This document shows, piece after piece, positions 21,099 through 32,063 of a DNA stretch of 64,000 bases. Both the position numbers and the translations under genes were made by a program. The notes under the pieces were generated by a model. That model worked only from the letters and a program-made list of their open reading frames with translations. It searched no databases and was not told the DNA's origin. The stretch lies in assembly GCA_007449985.2 (NCBI GenBank), contig VIIQ02000703.1:496001-560000 (forward strand), given 5' to 3'. Within the stretch, counting starts at the first letter, position 1. Every line of letters begins with the position of its first letter. The DNA comes from Desmodesmus armatus. Its lineage: Eukaryota > Chlorophyta > Chlorophyceae > Sphaeropleales > Scenedesmaceae.

Positions 21099-24000
21099 CT
21101 ATGCGGCCCTCTGGCTCTTGCCGACATGTGCTGCCACGTCCACCAGCCTGCATGAGTAACCATACTCGCTGTCATACCTGCAAAACAGCCAAGGACGCAA
21201 CAGCAAAGGGGGAGGGGACATGGGAACGGCAAAGGTAATGGTGAATCGACCCAGAGCCAGATGTCATCACAAGGAAGGGGGAGTTGAAGAGGAGTGGAGG
21301 GGAAGAGGATCAGCGGGGAGCGGGAGGGGAGGGGAGCAAGGAGAGCAAAGAGGAAGATGCGGGGGGGGGGGGGGGGGATTGGAGCCAAACCTGAGGCCGT
21401 TGCCCTGCAGATTCATGCCCGATGTGCAACCGGGATCGCTCACCATGCATACATCTTGACCAGTGTCTTGACGATGACTTGTGCACAGGCAGGCAGGTGT
21501 GTAGACACAGGGAGTGTGTGTGGGGGGTGGTGGGGAGGCGGAGGAGGCATGGCGAGTTGCATCGAGGTGAAAAGGGGCATGATGCAGAAGGAGCCTGGAC
21601 TACGCCAGCCTTACCACGTGCCAATTGTGCCACCGGGACCGCTCACCATGCATATATCTTCACCAGTGTCTTGTCAATGACCTGAGTGCATGCCGCGTCG
21701 ACGATGCCGCTGCGTGTGTCGTTCACGTAGTCAGTGCTGACCAGGGGGCGTGTCTCATAGCCCAAGATGCCCTTCAGGTAAGTGCCTGCAGCCTCCTGCA
21801 GCATCAGCAGAGGGCAGTTGCTGGGTCACATGCAGATGCTTGCACACTCCCCTTCCCTTGTTTTCCTCAGGCCCTGTCCCTCAGCGCGCCATGACCCACC
21901 ATGCAACCATATGCTTGACCTGGCTTGATGGCTTATGCTGATGCCAAGGTGCGTGTTGCGGTCTTGACAGGGTATTTACAGATAGGGAGCATATCCCCTA
22001 GGGACACAACCCCTAGACGTCATAGTTGTGTCGGGATATGCTCCCTATCCCCCTAGGTATCTCCCAGTTGGTCTGGCACCCTTTGAGGACGGAAAAGCAA
22101 AGCTGGAGGATGTAAGGTTGCGGTTAATGCATGCTGTGCTCGTACCTTCATGAGTGCGTTCACTTCCTCTGCAGTGGTCTCCTTCTGCACCTGGGGAGGT
22201 GGCAATGGCGGTACAGCAGGCGCGTGTGGGTGCAAGCATAGAGAGTGCATGCATACCCACACTAGCACCATACAAAAGAAGAGCGGGATCAATGAGCCCT
22301 GGTGGTAGAAGATGAGGGTCTCTGGAAGCTTCCGAAAGCCGTCGAGAGGGAAATCACGACATTCAGCACCTTGGAAATCAGCAGCATGCACAAAACATCC
22401 ACACCATGATGCCATCAGAAGCTGTAAATCCTTCATAGAGGCTCACCTCGAACACGCAGTCGGTGATGCTGCTGTTGGTGAGTGGCACCCTGACAGCGAG
22501 GCCGTTGAGCTTGCCCTTCAGCTCAGGGAAGATGAGGGCAATGGCTGTGGCACTGCCGGTGCTGGTGGGGGCAAGGTTGACCAGACCAGACCTGTACGGG
22601 CGGGGGGGGGGGGGGGGGGAGGGGTCAGGAAGGGGTGGAGGAGAGGGTGTGGAAGAGAGCAGGGGGCAATGGCTGTAGCACTGCCGGTGCTGGTGGGGGC
22701 AAGGTTGACCAGACCAGACCTGTGTCAGAGTGTAAGGAGGGGGGGGGTGTTCGTGTGAGTGCAGGGTGCAGGAAAGAGGTGTGAGAGGTGATGGATGTAG
22801 CACTGCCCGTGCTGGTGGGGGCGAGGTTGACCAGACCGGACCTGTCATGACAGTACAGTACAGTAAGAGGGCAATAGGGGGCAAAGATCAAGGGCGAGAG
22901 AGGAAGGGGTGAGGAGAGGGTGTGGAAGATGAGGGCAATGGCTGTAGCGCTGCCGGTGCTGGTGAGGGCAAGCTTCACAGACCAGACCTGTAAAGAGGAG
23001 CAGATGGAGAGTAGGAGAGTAAAATCAAATGGCAGGGAGAACGGGTGAGGAAGGAGCAGAGCACAGACCACGGACTTCTGAGCAGTTCCTGGGGTTTGAA
23101 CCGCACTGTCGTGCGCAGACCTGAACGCTTTACCAGCACTTGCTCTTGAGGTTTGAGGGCACTGTCTGTCACCTGATGACTCAGCTATCAAACACTTACC
23201 TGGCGACTCCCTCTCCCCAATAACCCTCTACCCACTGAGCGAACAAGGCATCACTCCTCCACCCGCGCCCCATCTCCCGCACCCCCCCCCCCCCCCCGGG
23301 CCACCTCCCGGCCACCCTCTTTCCCTCCCCTACCCCCACCCCTTCTTCCCCTCCCTCCCTCGTACCCCTCCCCTCATCCCTTCCCCGGCAACACACACAA
23401 CCAGCACACAGGCTCTCTGCCCTTGCAGCACTCCCACCATGTGCGCCGCAGGTCACTTTGCTTTGCGTCGTGTGCATCCTCACCGCCACCCCTCACTCCT
23501 TCTCCCCCCCCCCCCCCTGCCCTCCTCCCTTACCCTCCACCGGTGTATGTCAGTGGGATCGGGGCAAGGGGAAGGGTGCATCATCCACCCATCCCTCCCA
23601 CCTTGATTCCTCCCCTGCACTCCTTCCCTGCATCCAAAACCGCACAGCACACAGCACCCACCTCGCGCGCCGCAGGTCACTCTTCTTTGTGTTTGGTGCG
23701 TCCACGATGGTCTGTGTGTTGGTGATGTTGTGGATGGTTGTGATGCAGCCGTGCTTGATGCCCAGCTTCTCATGCACCACCTTCACCACAGGCGCCAGGC
23801 AGTTGGTGGTGCAGCTGGCTGCAGTCACGATGTGGTCAACATCAGGCTTGTAGGCATCCTGCGGCACAGCACAGCACAGCACACCATACCACAGCGCACA
23901 TGACGACGCATCACAAGATTGACGTGTGAACTTGAACACTCAACTCCGCTCCAACCCATACCGTCTACTCAGCACAACTCCAAGAGGCACCGACCCCTTC

Positions 24001-26164
24001 AATTATCCCATTTCATTCTTCCATGTTCCTTCAATGTCTGTGTGCTTGCAGCAGACGCTGCAACCACAGCAGCGGTGCAATCACTGGTCTACTTCACCAA
24101 GAAAGAGTGAATGAACTTGCCCCAAGGCATTGGCTGTATCTGCAGCTCTCACAACAAAGGCCAGTCAACTCATCAACTCACGTGGTTGACTCCATACACA
24201 ATGTTGAGCACGTCCTCCTTGACTGGGGCGCTGACCACCACCTTGGGCACCCCCTTGTCAAAGTAGGGCTGCAGGGCCTTGCGTGTGAGGAACACACCCG
24301 TGCAGTCCCACACCTGGTCAACGTTGAGCCCACTGTAGTCAACCTGCGAGCAGTGGGGGCAGTGGGGGTACATTAGGTGGGGGGAGAGGGGGCAATAGGC
24401 TGGGGTGGAGGGAGGAGTGGTGGTACAGTTGGCTGGGTGGGGTGGGGGTGCCGCACTGGCAGTCCCACACCTGGTCAACGTTGAGCCCACTGCAGTCAAC
24501 CTGAGGGAAGTGGGGGCAGTGGGGGCAGTGGTGGTACAGTAGGTGGGGAGGGGGGGGGGGCGCAGTAGGGTGGGCTGGATGGAGGAGTGGTGGTAAAGTT
24601 GGCTGGGGGCACAGTCCCACACCTGGTCAAATTGAGCCCACTGTAGTCAACCTGTAGGGAAGTGGGGGCAGTAGTTTGGGTTGGGTTGGGGGGACAGTAG
24701 GTGGGGGTGGGGTGGGGTGGGGGGTACAGTCTTGGCATTCATAAACGAAGGCCTGTGGGTCAGTCTGCCGAGCAGCACACCAGCAGGGGTGACTCAATAC
24801 ACTTATAAGTACCGCCCAGCGGTGGAAACATCCATTTCCATACCCCCCAAAAAAGTATTGCAGACTGGATGATGCAAATGCCAACATTGGCTGTCCTGCT
24901 TGTCAGCGCTTCAACCATTGTCGACTCAACCACACAACCCCCACCTCCACCTCCACCTCCACCTCCACCTCCACCACCACCACCACCACCACCACCACCA
25001 CCACCACCACCACACCACCACCACCGCTAACATGCCACAGCCCCCATCACATAGGCTGCTCCACTGTGCTGCTGCTGGTGATGCATCTCTGCAGGTGTCC
25101 TGAAAATCTTGAAAACCTGCCCCCCCCCCCAAGCCACGCCCCACCCTTGCCCCGCCCCCACCCCACAGGCTGTTCTGCTGCTGCTGCTGCTGCTGCTGCT
25201 GCGGCTGCTGCTGGCTCACCTCTGCAGGTGACTTGGCTTGTGTGTAAGGGATCTTTGCTGTCCTGCTGCCTGCCTCCAACACCACTGCACCGCACTCACT
25301 CACAGACAGCTCATGCCCGGTCCATGTACCTGTAGCAAAAACAGCGCAACACACACACACATACTGATAAGTATAATACCTGCTCAGATAGCTACTGCCT
25401 GCACAAAGCAATCTGAGGTCACAGATACTTTGAGGGCAGCAATGCACCAGCACAAGACATGGGAGACAACACAGTGCAGGACTCTCCAAGTCATCTGGCG
25501 CTGCGAATCTGGCATTGCTGCTGCTGCTGCTACGCGACTTGGCTGTCCTGCTGTGGTGTGCTTGATGGGTGAACTCTGCGCGCTGCTGGTGCTCGTGCTG
25601 CTGCTGCTGCTGCTGCTGCTGCAAGGGTCGGCTGCCCAATCCGCAAGGACGGCAGGACCCAGTAGGGGACACCACACCACAGCAGGTGACCCTGACACTG
25701 GATAGCTTCTGTCATCTGAACAACAACGTATGTACAGCATCAAACTGTGCAACGTTGACGTGTGGCTTCAACTTTGTGGCACAGCTGCGGTGCTCACCGT
25801 GCACAGAGTCAAACTGGATGAGGTATGCTGTGCTTTCAGCAGCTGCTATGTCGTTGAGGTGCACGATCTCGAAATCTTCTGGGCGATCGAAGGCCAGACG
25901 GAAGGCCAACCGGCCGATCCTGCCACACCTGCGGGTGTGGGTGAGGCGTGCAGGGCACAGCAGGGACAGACAGCTGTGCTGTTGGTTTCATGTGAGGGCC
26001 CTTGGGAGCTCTCCAGGGGGTTGTGCTGGCTGGCTAAGCTTCTTTATTGTCACAGTGAGGGTTGCTGTAATGAAGCCATGCTCTAACATGCGGTCCGGTG
26101 CTCTTCAAGTCAGATCCAGTACTACTGCCACCCACCCGTTGATTGCAACTCGCACTGGCGCCAT
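21099..26164 (-). CDS. GAPDH: Glyceraldehyde-3-phosphate dehydrogenase, ArsJ-associated type
   Basis: Nine exons join in phase to 348 residues: 26164-26136, 25928-25798, 25329-25220, 24343-24182, 23858-23662, 22591-22447, 22190-22146, 21795-21647, 21177-21099 (TAG). It starts [10 protein letters not shown] and joins to [10 protein letters not shown] (NAD-binding fold). The catalytic Cys is in SCTTNC and the catalytic His in [25 protein letters not shown] and [13 protein letters not shown] follow. The [11 protein letters not shown] form and FDSVHG near residue 50 match GAPDHs paired with bacterial ArsJ rather than ordinary glycolytic GAPDH. Such enzymes act on glyceraldehyde 3-phosphate with phosphate or arsenate, giving 1-arseno-3-phosphoglycerate with arsenate. 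LND after strand 2 keeps an Asp, which suggests NAD. Oddly, the usual YDNEWGYS is YDSEYGYS, losing the nicotinamide-contacting Asn. No transit peptide, so probably cytosolic. Introns hold repeated partial exons and homopolymer runs. Confidence 0.9.
21431..21480 (-). repeat. Partial copy of GAPDH exon 8 (3' end plus donor)
   Basis: This repeats the last ~45 bases of exon 8, including its GTGAGC donor, about 215 bases further along the transcript in intron 8. It is diverged by a few bases and is probably not spliced in. Confidence 0.7.
21981..22049. repeat. Long imperfect inverted repeat in GAPDH intron 7
   Basis: The arms are 21981-22010 and 22025-22049, separated by 14 bases. They pair as GATAGGGAGCATATCCC with GGGATATGCTCCCTATC and as GACACAAC with GTTGTGTC, with one arm carrying a 5-base bulge. 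The total stem is about 25 bp. It could be a foldback element or a structured RNA within the intron. No other copy was noticed in the window. Confidence 0.8.
22595..22990 (-). repeat. Three extra acceptor-plus-exon copies of GAPDH exon 6
   Basis: Copies of the intron acceptor and the first ~50 bases of exon 6 end at about 22721, 22843 and 22989, spaced 122-146 bases, upstream of the real exon start at 22591 on the transcript. Each retains a CAG acceptor. The farthest has an in-frame TGA. They look like a tandem repeat whose last unit is the working exon. Confidence 0.75.
24344..24655 (-). repeat. Two extra acceptor-plus-exon copies of GAPDH exon 4
   Basis: Copies beginning at 24500 and 24651 repeat the acceptor and the first ~45 bases of exon 4 (start 24343), spaced about 155 bases. 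The plus strand between them is G-rich with runs of five to ten G. One copy has lost a base and would shift frame. Confidence 0.75.
24934..25027. repeat. (CCACCT)n and (CCA)n microsatellite in GAPDH intron 3
   Basis: About five CCACCT units are followed by about 18 CCA units. Long GCT runs also occur in this gene at 25178-25200 (intron 3) and 25596-25622 (intron 2). Their open frames in other phases, such as poly-His or poly-Trp, are artefacts. Confidence 0.9.
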
Positions 26165-28395
26165 CTGATGATATATACGTGATGCTGTGGTACCTGGGTG
26201 GTAGCGTTGCACTATTGCGTTGCCATATGGAACCTCATTTGCGGCGAGGCATCTTTCGCGACTGGACGACTTCCGGTTCGCAAAAACTGTGCAGAACCAG
26301 AAATAACACCCAGAAACTACCTTGTTATCATGAGAAACCACCAAGTAATATCTGATGGGACCAACAGGAGCACTCCCAACATGTGCTGTTGCAAAGTTTG
26401 CGCCAGATCCATCTGCCTGTCTAGACCGACTGCCTGGTGAGGCTGCCACGAGGTGTGTTCTGTTGTGACTCAAGAGGTTTCTGGTTCCTTATGCACATGG
26501 CCTTGGGGTCTTGAGTGAATAATGCAATCCTGTACAGGCCCACACCTGCTGGTACCTGCTGCCGTCACATGGTGCACACGTGTGTACTTCTGTCGTGGCC
26601 CACCCCTGGGTGGGTCTCCATGCAGCACAAGTGTAGCTGCAGATGCGCCATGTCTACGTACGCACTCCTCAAAGACCAAGCCATGGTTACACAACTGGAT
26701 GGCCATCCCTACACAACGCCGCCTCAACACTCTTGCACAAAACACACTCCTTCACACCGGAAGATGTTTCACCCTTCCTGCGTGCGTGCAGGGCTGTGGA
26801 TGCTTGCCCGTCCCTCAAGACAATGCCGCTCCAGCTGCTGTTCTGTGTTGTCTTGCCTGTCCTGCGCCTTTCACCTCACAGCCGTCAACTAGCCTTGCTG
26901 CCCCCCTGTACCCCTCCTGTACCCCTCCTGTACCTCTCATGTACCTCTGTTGTACACTAACATGTGGTGTGCAAGAGTAGCATAAACAGGAAGAGGCTAG
27001 CTTGACTGTTCCTGTGTGCACACTGCAGAACAGGATGGCATGTGACCAAAATGAGTGCAGGGGCAGGAGTGAATGCTGGGGGCACACTACGCAGGGTCCA
27101 TGCTGCATGGCGCGACCGGCCGCTTTCAACATGAAAGAGATGTTGAAGCAGACACTGAAGAAGGTGAACTGATAGGAGGGCTCCATCGCGTTTTGACTGC
27201 ACCAGCATCAAGCACTCAAGCCACCAGCCGCCCAGTGGAGCAAACTACACGGTGAGCTGTCACATTGGGACAGACATGACTTTCGAAAACTCCTGAAAGT
27301 CTCCTTGATCGCCATGCCACTTTCAAACTTCCTTGATCGCTTTGACCTTGCAGTCGCAGAAGGAGCAACAGAAGGAGGAAGCAATAACATCGCCACCTTC
27401 AGGACCACTGAATGCATAGGGGCACAGTGTTTGTGCTCCACCGCATGTCGAGTCCCATTTCAACATGGAATATCCTCTCTCCGCGTTGACCGGTCCTCGG
27501 GGGACGGACGACAGATGACGAGTGGCTGAGATATGAAGTATTATTGGCTATATAAGTGACTTATTGGGGTTTGAGCTCGCCTGGCACTGTCCCAGTACAA
27601 GGAATCTTGGCCTCGTGAGTCAGTAGAGTGAAACACATAGGATCCAGGCCAACAGGTGATGGAGTCATGTAACTGATGAACTGAAGGTGACAGTAGCTCT
27701 CAACAACACCTGCAGAAGTGTGAGGTATGCCTAAAACCACCACCCTCCAACCACCACTGCAAGGCATATGGCTGTTTGTCAGCACCGAGGTGATACCAAT
27801 TTTGAAAACCCTTTTTCCAGACGTTGCAGACCACCACGGTGCGCCCAACTGCCCTGAACAGCCTTGAGGATGATGGTAATGATGATGGCCAGCCTGGCTG
27901 TGGTCTTGGCAAGGTGGGTGCACCGCAGGACGGCCCATATGACCCCGCCCGTTTCTGAATTTCCCTCCATGATTCATCCAGGGGAGTGGGGGGCCAGGGA
28001 CACAGCAGTAGGAGTAGGGCACAGAAAGAGCATATTCTGTTGTGTGGGGTGGTGGGGGTCAAGCCCCCCTGTGACGGTGAATGGCCTGCTCACGCCACCG
28101 TCCGACAAGCAGCCATCAACCTTGTTCACTTGCCGTTTTATGCAGGTGGTAAACCTTCCTTTCCCACCAGCATTGCCATTCAGAGCTCTTACAGCACTGT
28201 ACAGGCTTCTACTGTGGCATCTATAGCCAGCACAGCTTTCACTGACAGCACCCCCTGACACATGCACACCTCCAGTGTCGCCTGGGCACCTCCAGCACAG
28301 CACAACAGCAATCACAACAGCAGACAACAAGCCACACACCACTACAGAGGGTCACAACAAGCAGCAGGATCAGGGGTCAGCCAATTCCTTGTTGG
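26165..28395. other. Intergenic between GAPDH start and Gln-rich gene start
   Basis: This region should contain the GAPDH promoter on the minus strand and the promoter or leader of the Gln-rich gene on the plus strand. Three short repeats of CCCCTCCTGTAC type lie at 26908-26945. The segment CGTTGACCGGTC near 27483 recurs at 38466, suggesting a shared dispersed repeat. No conserved reading frame, TATA motif or arsJ-promoter palindrome was recognised. Confidence 0.45.
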
Positions 28396-28971
28396 ATGGA
28401 GCCTCCAGATGGCGATGGTGCCGCAAAACCCCCCTCCGTGCATCCCACGGATGCAGGAGCTAATCAAGCTGGCCACCACCAGCAAGCCAACAGAACCCAG
28501 CAGCAGCAGCAGCAGCAGCAGCCACGGCCCCAGCACCAGCAGCAGCAACAGCACCAGCAGCAGCCTGGACCCCACCACCACCACCAGCAGCAGCAGCAGC
28601 AGCAGCAGCTGACAGCTTCGGAGTGTCACCAGTACGAGGCCCGCTCCCAAGCTGTGGGCCAGGTCCTGGACCAGCTGCACCACAGGCCAGCCTGGCAGCA
28701 GCCCTATCTGGACCCGGCCCAGGCAGTGGGGCTGGCAGCCGGCCCCAAGCACAGCGCCCACATGCAGGCTGGCAGTGAGGGAAGCACGGAAGGGGCCCCT
28801 GCTGCTGCTGCTGCAGCTGGGAGGGAGGTGCCCGTGAGCACTCCAGCAGGCAATGGTGCAGCATGCAGCAAGCTCCTGCCTCCTCCTGCTGCTGCTGCTG
28901 CTGCTGCGGCTGGTGGTTGGGCCGCTGTCCCCATGGACGTAACACCTGACCCAGGCCACCACGAGGCTGAT

Positions 28972-29003
<32 letters not shown>

Positions 29004-30096
29004 CGTGATGGCAGAAGGGGCCGGGGAATCGCACACAGCGGCAGCAGCAGCAGCAGGGGCAGTGAGGCATGGTTCTTCTGCTGAAGTGAGCTCCCCAGGG
29101 TCCACCAATTCCGGGCTGGGCCAGCACGGCAATCAGCTCCAGCAGCAGCAACAGCAGCAGCAACAGCAGCAGCAACAGCAGCAGCAGCAGCACCAGCAGA
29201 GCACACATATGTCAGCTACAGTGCTCCAGCTGCTGCAGCAGCTTCCACAGATGCACCCACAGCAGCGGCAAGCAGCAGCAGCAGCATTGGACGGTGGCGG
29301 CCAGCACCTCTTGGGCGCCAACCCACCACAGGCAGCTGCAGCAGCAGCAGCAGCAGCAGCGGCGGCAGCTAATGTGGCGGCCTCTCAAGGGTGGACAGCA
29401 TGTGCACTAGCCCTTTGAGCCCTCAGCAGCAGCAGCAGCAGCAGCAGCAGCTGCTTGAGATGTTGCTGCTGCAGTCACCAGGGGGTGGTCTGAGGCTCAA
29501 TCCACCTGCAGGAGTGTCATCATTAGAGGGGCCCTACACCATACTGCAGCTGACACCCCTGGTATTGGGTACCCCTGCACAGGGTACAGGACACCTGGGA
29601 CAGCAGCAGCAGCAGCAGCAGCAGCAGCCGCCACCACAGCAGGTACAGCAGCAACAGCAGCAGCCGCCGGCACCGCCGGCACAGCAGCAACAGCAGCAGC
29701 AGATACAGCAGCAGCAGATGGAGCTAATGCTGTTGCGCCAGCAGGAGCAAATCATACTGCGACAACAGCAGCTGCAGCTGCTGGCCCTGCAGAATTCAGA
29801 GCAAGGGCAGTCAAGTCAGCAGCAGCAGCAGCAGCAGCAGCAAAGCCAGCAGCAGCAGTGGCAGTCTGCAAACTGGCAACAGCGGCGCTTTTCAGAATCA
29901 ACAATAGGTCAGCAGCAGCAGCAGCAGCAGCAGCTACAGCAGCTGCAGCAGCAGCAGCTACAACAGCTGCAGCAGCAGCGTGCAGCCCTTCAGCTTCAAC
30001 AACCTCCACCAACCGTGCTGCAGCAGCAGCAGCAGCTACATCGTGGGCAGCAAGCCTTGAGGGATATGTCTGAAGATCAGATGTTGCAGTATCAAC

Positions 30097-30127
<31 letters not shown>

Positions 30128-32029
30128 ACAGCAACAGCTGCCGTCAAATCCCATGTTGCTGCCATCAGTAGAGCGAACAGCAGCAGTGCCAGCAGCAGCG
30201 GCGGCGGCGGCGGCCGCCGAAGCAGCGGCATCAGGCCAGGCACCTGCCCCTTCTTACCTGACAGGTTTTGAGGCGGGCGTGCTTCAGGGTTTAGCGTTCA
30301 TGCAGCGACAGCAGCAGCTGCTGGCAGGGCTGCAGGCGGGGGCCATGCATGGCCTTGGGGGCCAGCTCCCAGCAGGAGCAGCAGCAGCAGCAGGTGTAGC
30401 GACTGTGGGGCAAGGGGCAGGGAGTGCTGCAGGTGAGGTGTCGGGAGTGGTGTCTGGCTGCAATTAGGGTTACCAAGTATGGTCCTTTGGGTGTATGGCG
30501 TACTATGCATTGGTGTGCTGCATCCTCTCGCCTAAAATGTTCAAGGCACTATAAGGAACACTTACAGTGCGACCAGGCTGTAACTTGAGCATCTGTGGCG
30601 TTCTGTGGCGTTCCTTCCCAGAGTCCCTGACCAGCTCTCACCCCCCTATCACACGTAGAGAGCAGCTTTGTGGCCAGCAGGCCCACCCCAGGGTAGGCCC
30701 TGCCATAGGGATTCTACACACCCAAGGTCCATTGCTGAAGCTTGCTGCAGGCAAAGCTAGAGTCAGGAATGCGTATTTGGCCTGGTTGTAGATCTACAAC
30801 CTTGGCCATTAAAGGGTTAATACTTGTGAATCAGGGTGTGAGCATGTGTGCACTCCAAGTGCAAGTGACTTATTGACCAGCAGACTGACCGTTACTGGTT
30901 TTCTACTTTGTTGCCAGCATACTACGCCAAGTGACTTTGCAGTTGTATGGGCACCATATCATTACCATACCATACCATACCATTTTGATACCATACAATT
31001 TTGATACTTGACTTTTACTGTACAGCAGACCACCTAAATATGTACTGGCCAGCCAGGGGCCTGGGCCAGCATACAGACTTTATGCTTGATGCTTGAAGCA
31101 CCTGTGGGGGTCGTGAGCACCTCATGTTGGGCTTGGGCTGGGTAGGGAGCTGCATAGCTTTCTCTGTAGGGGTGCAGCCCTGCAGGCAATAGAAAAAGGA
31201 TCATCCGATGATTGCACCTGCACACCACTGCCCGCAGCTCCTGTTGGTGCTCCTGCTAGTATCAGGGCAATAGTCAACCCTGCGTAGGTGGTGCAAACCA
31301 CCGCAGGGGAGACAGCTTATGAGGTTCAACTGGCTCGATCCTGGTGGGCAATGCCATTGTTGTGTGGCGAAAATGTCCATGTACCATACTCCCCCAATAG
31401 TATTTGGGGGTTGGGTACACCCCCTAGCTTTCCCGGCATGACAACAGCCACAGCTTGCCTTCACCACGTTGCTGCATGTTTCCTCTTTCTCAATTTTCCA
31501 CAACTGGACACGCCATGTGCCTTACATCACTGCATGCTGGCTGGACCCTGTGTGACCATCATAACGTCACTTGGCTGCAAGCCACAGGCACCTGGCAGGG
31601 GCACACAAGGTTTCACCAGTTATGCCCCAGTTGCTGACTCAAAACATTTGCAATCAGCATGCAGCAGTGACCGTGTGTCAGATGTCTGATGCACAGCACA
31701 CCTCTTCACACGTGCATAAGGTTGTATGCAACTGCCTTGGGAGTCTGAGGACGTGCTGCTCATGACGCCTCACCTCACGACAATCAGTTTCACAAACATA
31801 CAATCATGACTCAACCCCTCGTTTCGAATGCTGCATGCCGCAGTTGACCTGGCCCAGCAGTTGCAGCACAGCCAGTTGCAGCAGCAGCAGTTACTGCAGG
31901 CAAGGGGTAGTGCCCCTGAGCATGGGCAGCAGCAGCAGCTGCAATCACTGCAAGCAAGGTCACAGCAGGCTGCACTGCGGCGGCAGGTCCTGCTGCAACA
32001 ACAGCAGCTGCAAAGCTCCCTGGCGGCTA

Positions 32030-32063
<34 letters not shown>

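Noticed and set aside
24926..25675. 249-codon minus frame with poly-Trp and poly-Gln
   Set aside because: It only reads through GAPDH exon 3 and the flanking intron microsatellites; true exon limits are 25329-25220.
28342..29208. Long minus-strand Leu/Ala/Cys-rich frames opposite the Gln-rich gene
   Set aside because: Antisense of CAG tracts gives poly-Leu, poly-Ala or poly-Cys with no independent support.
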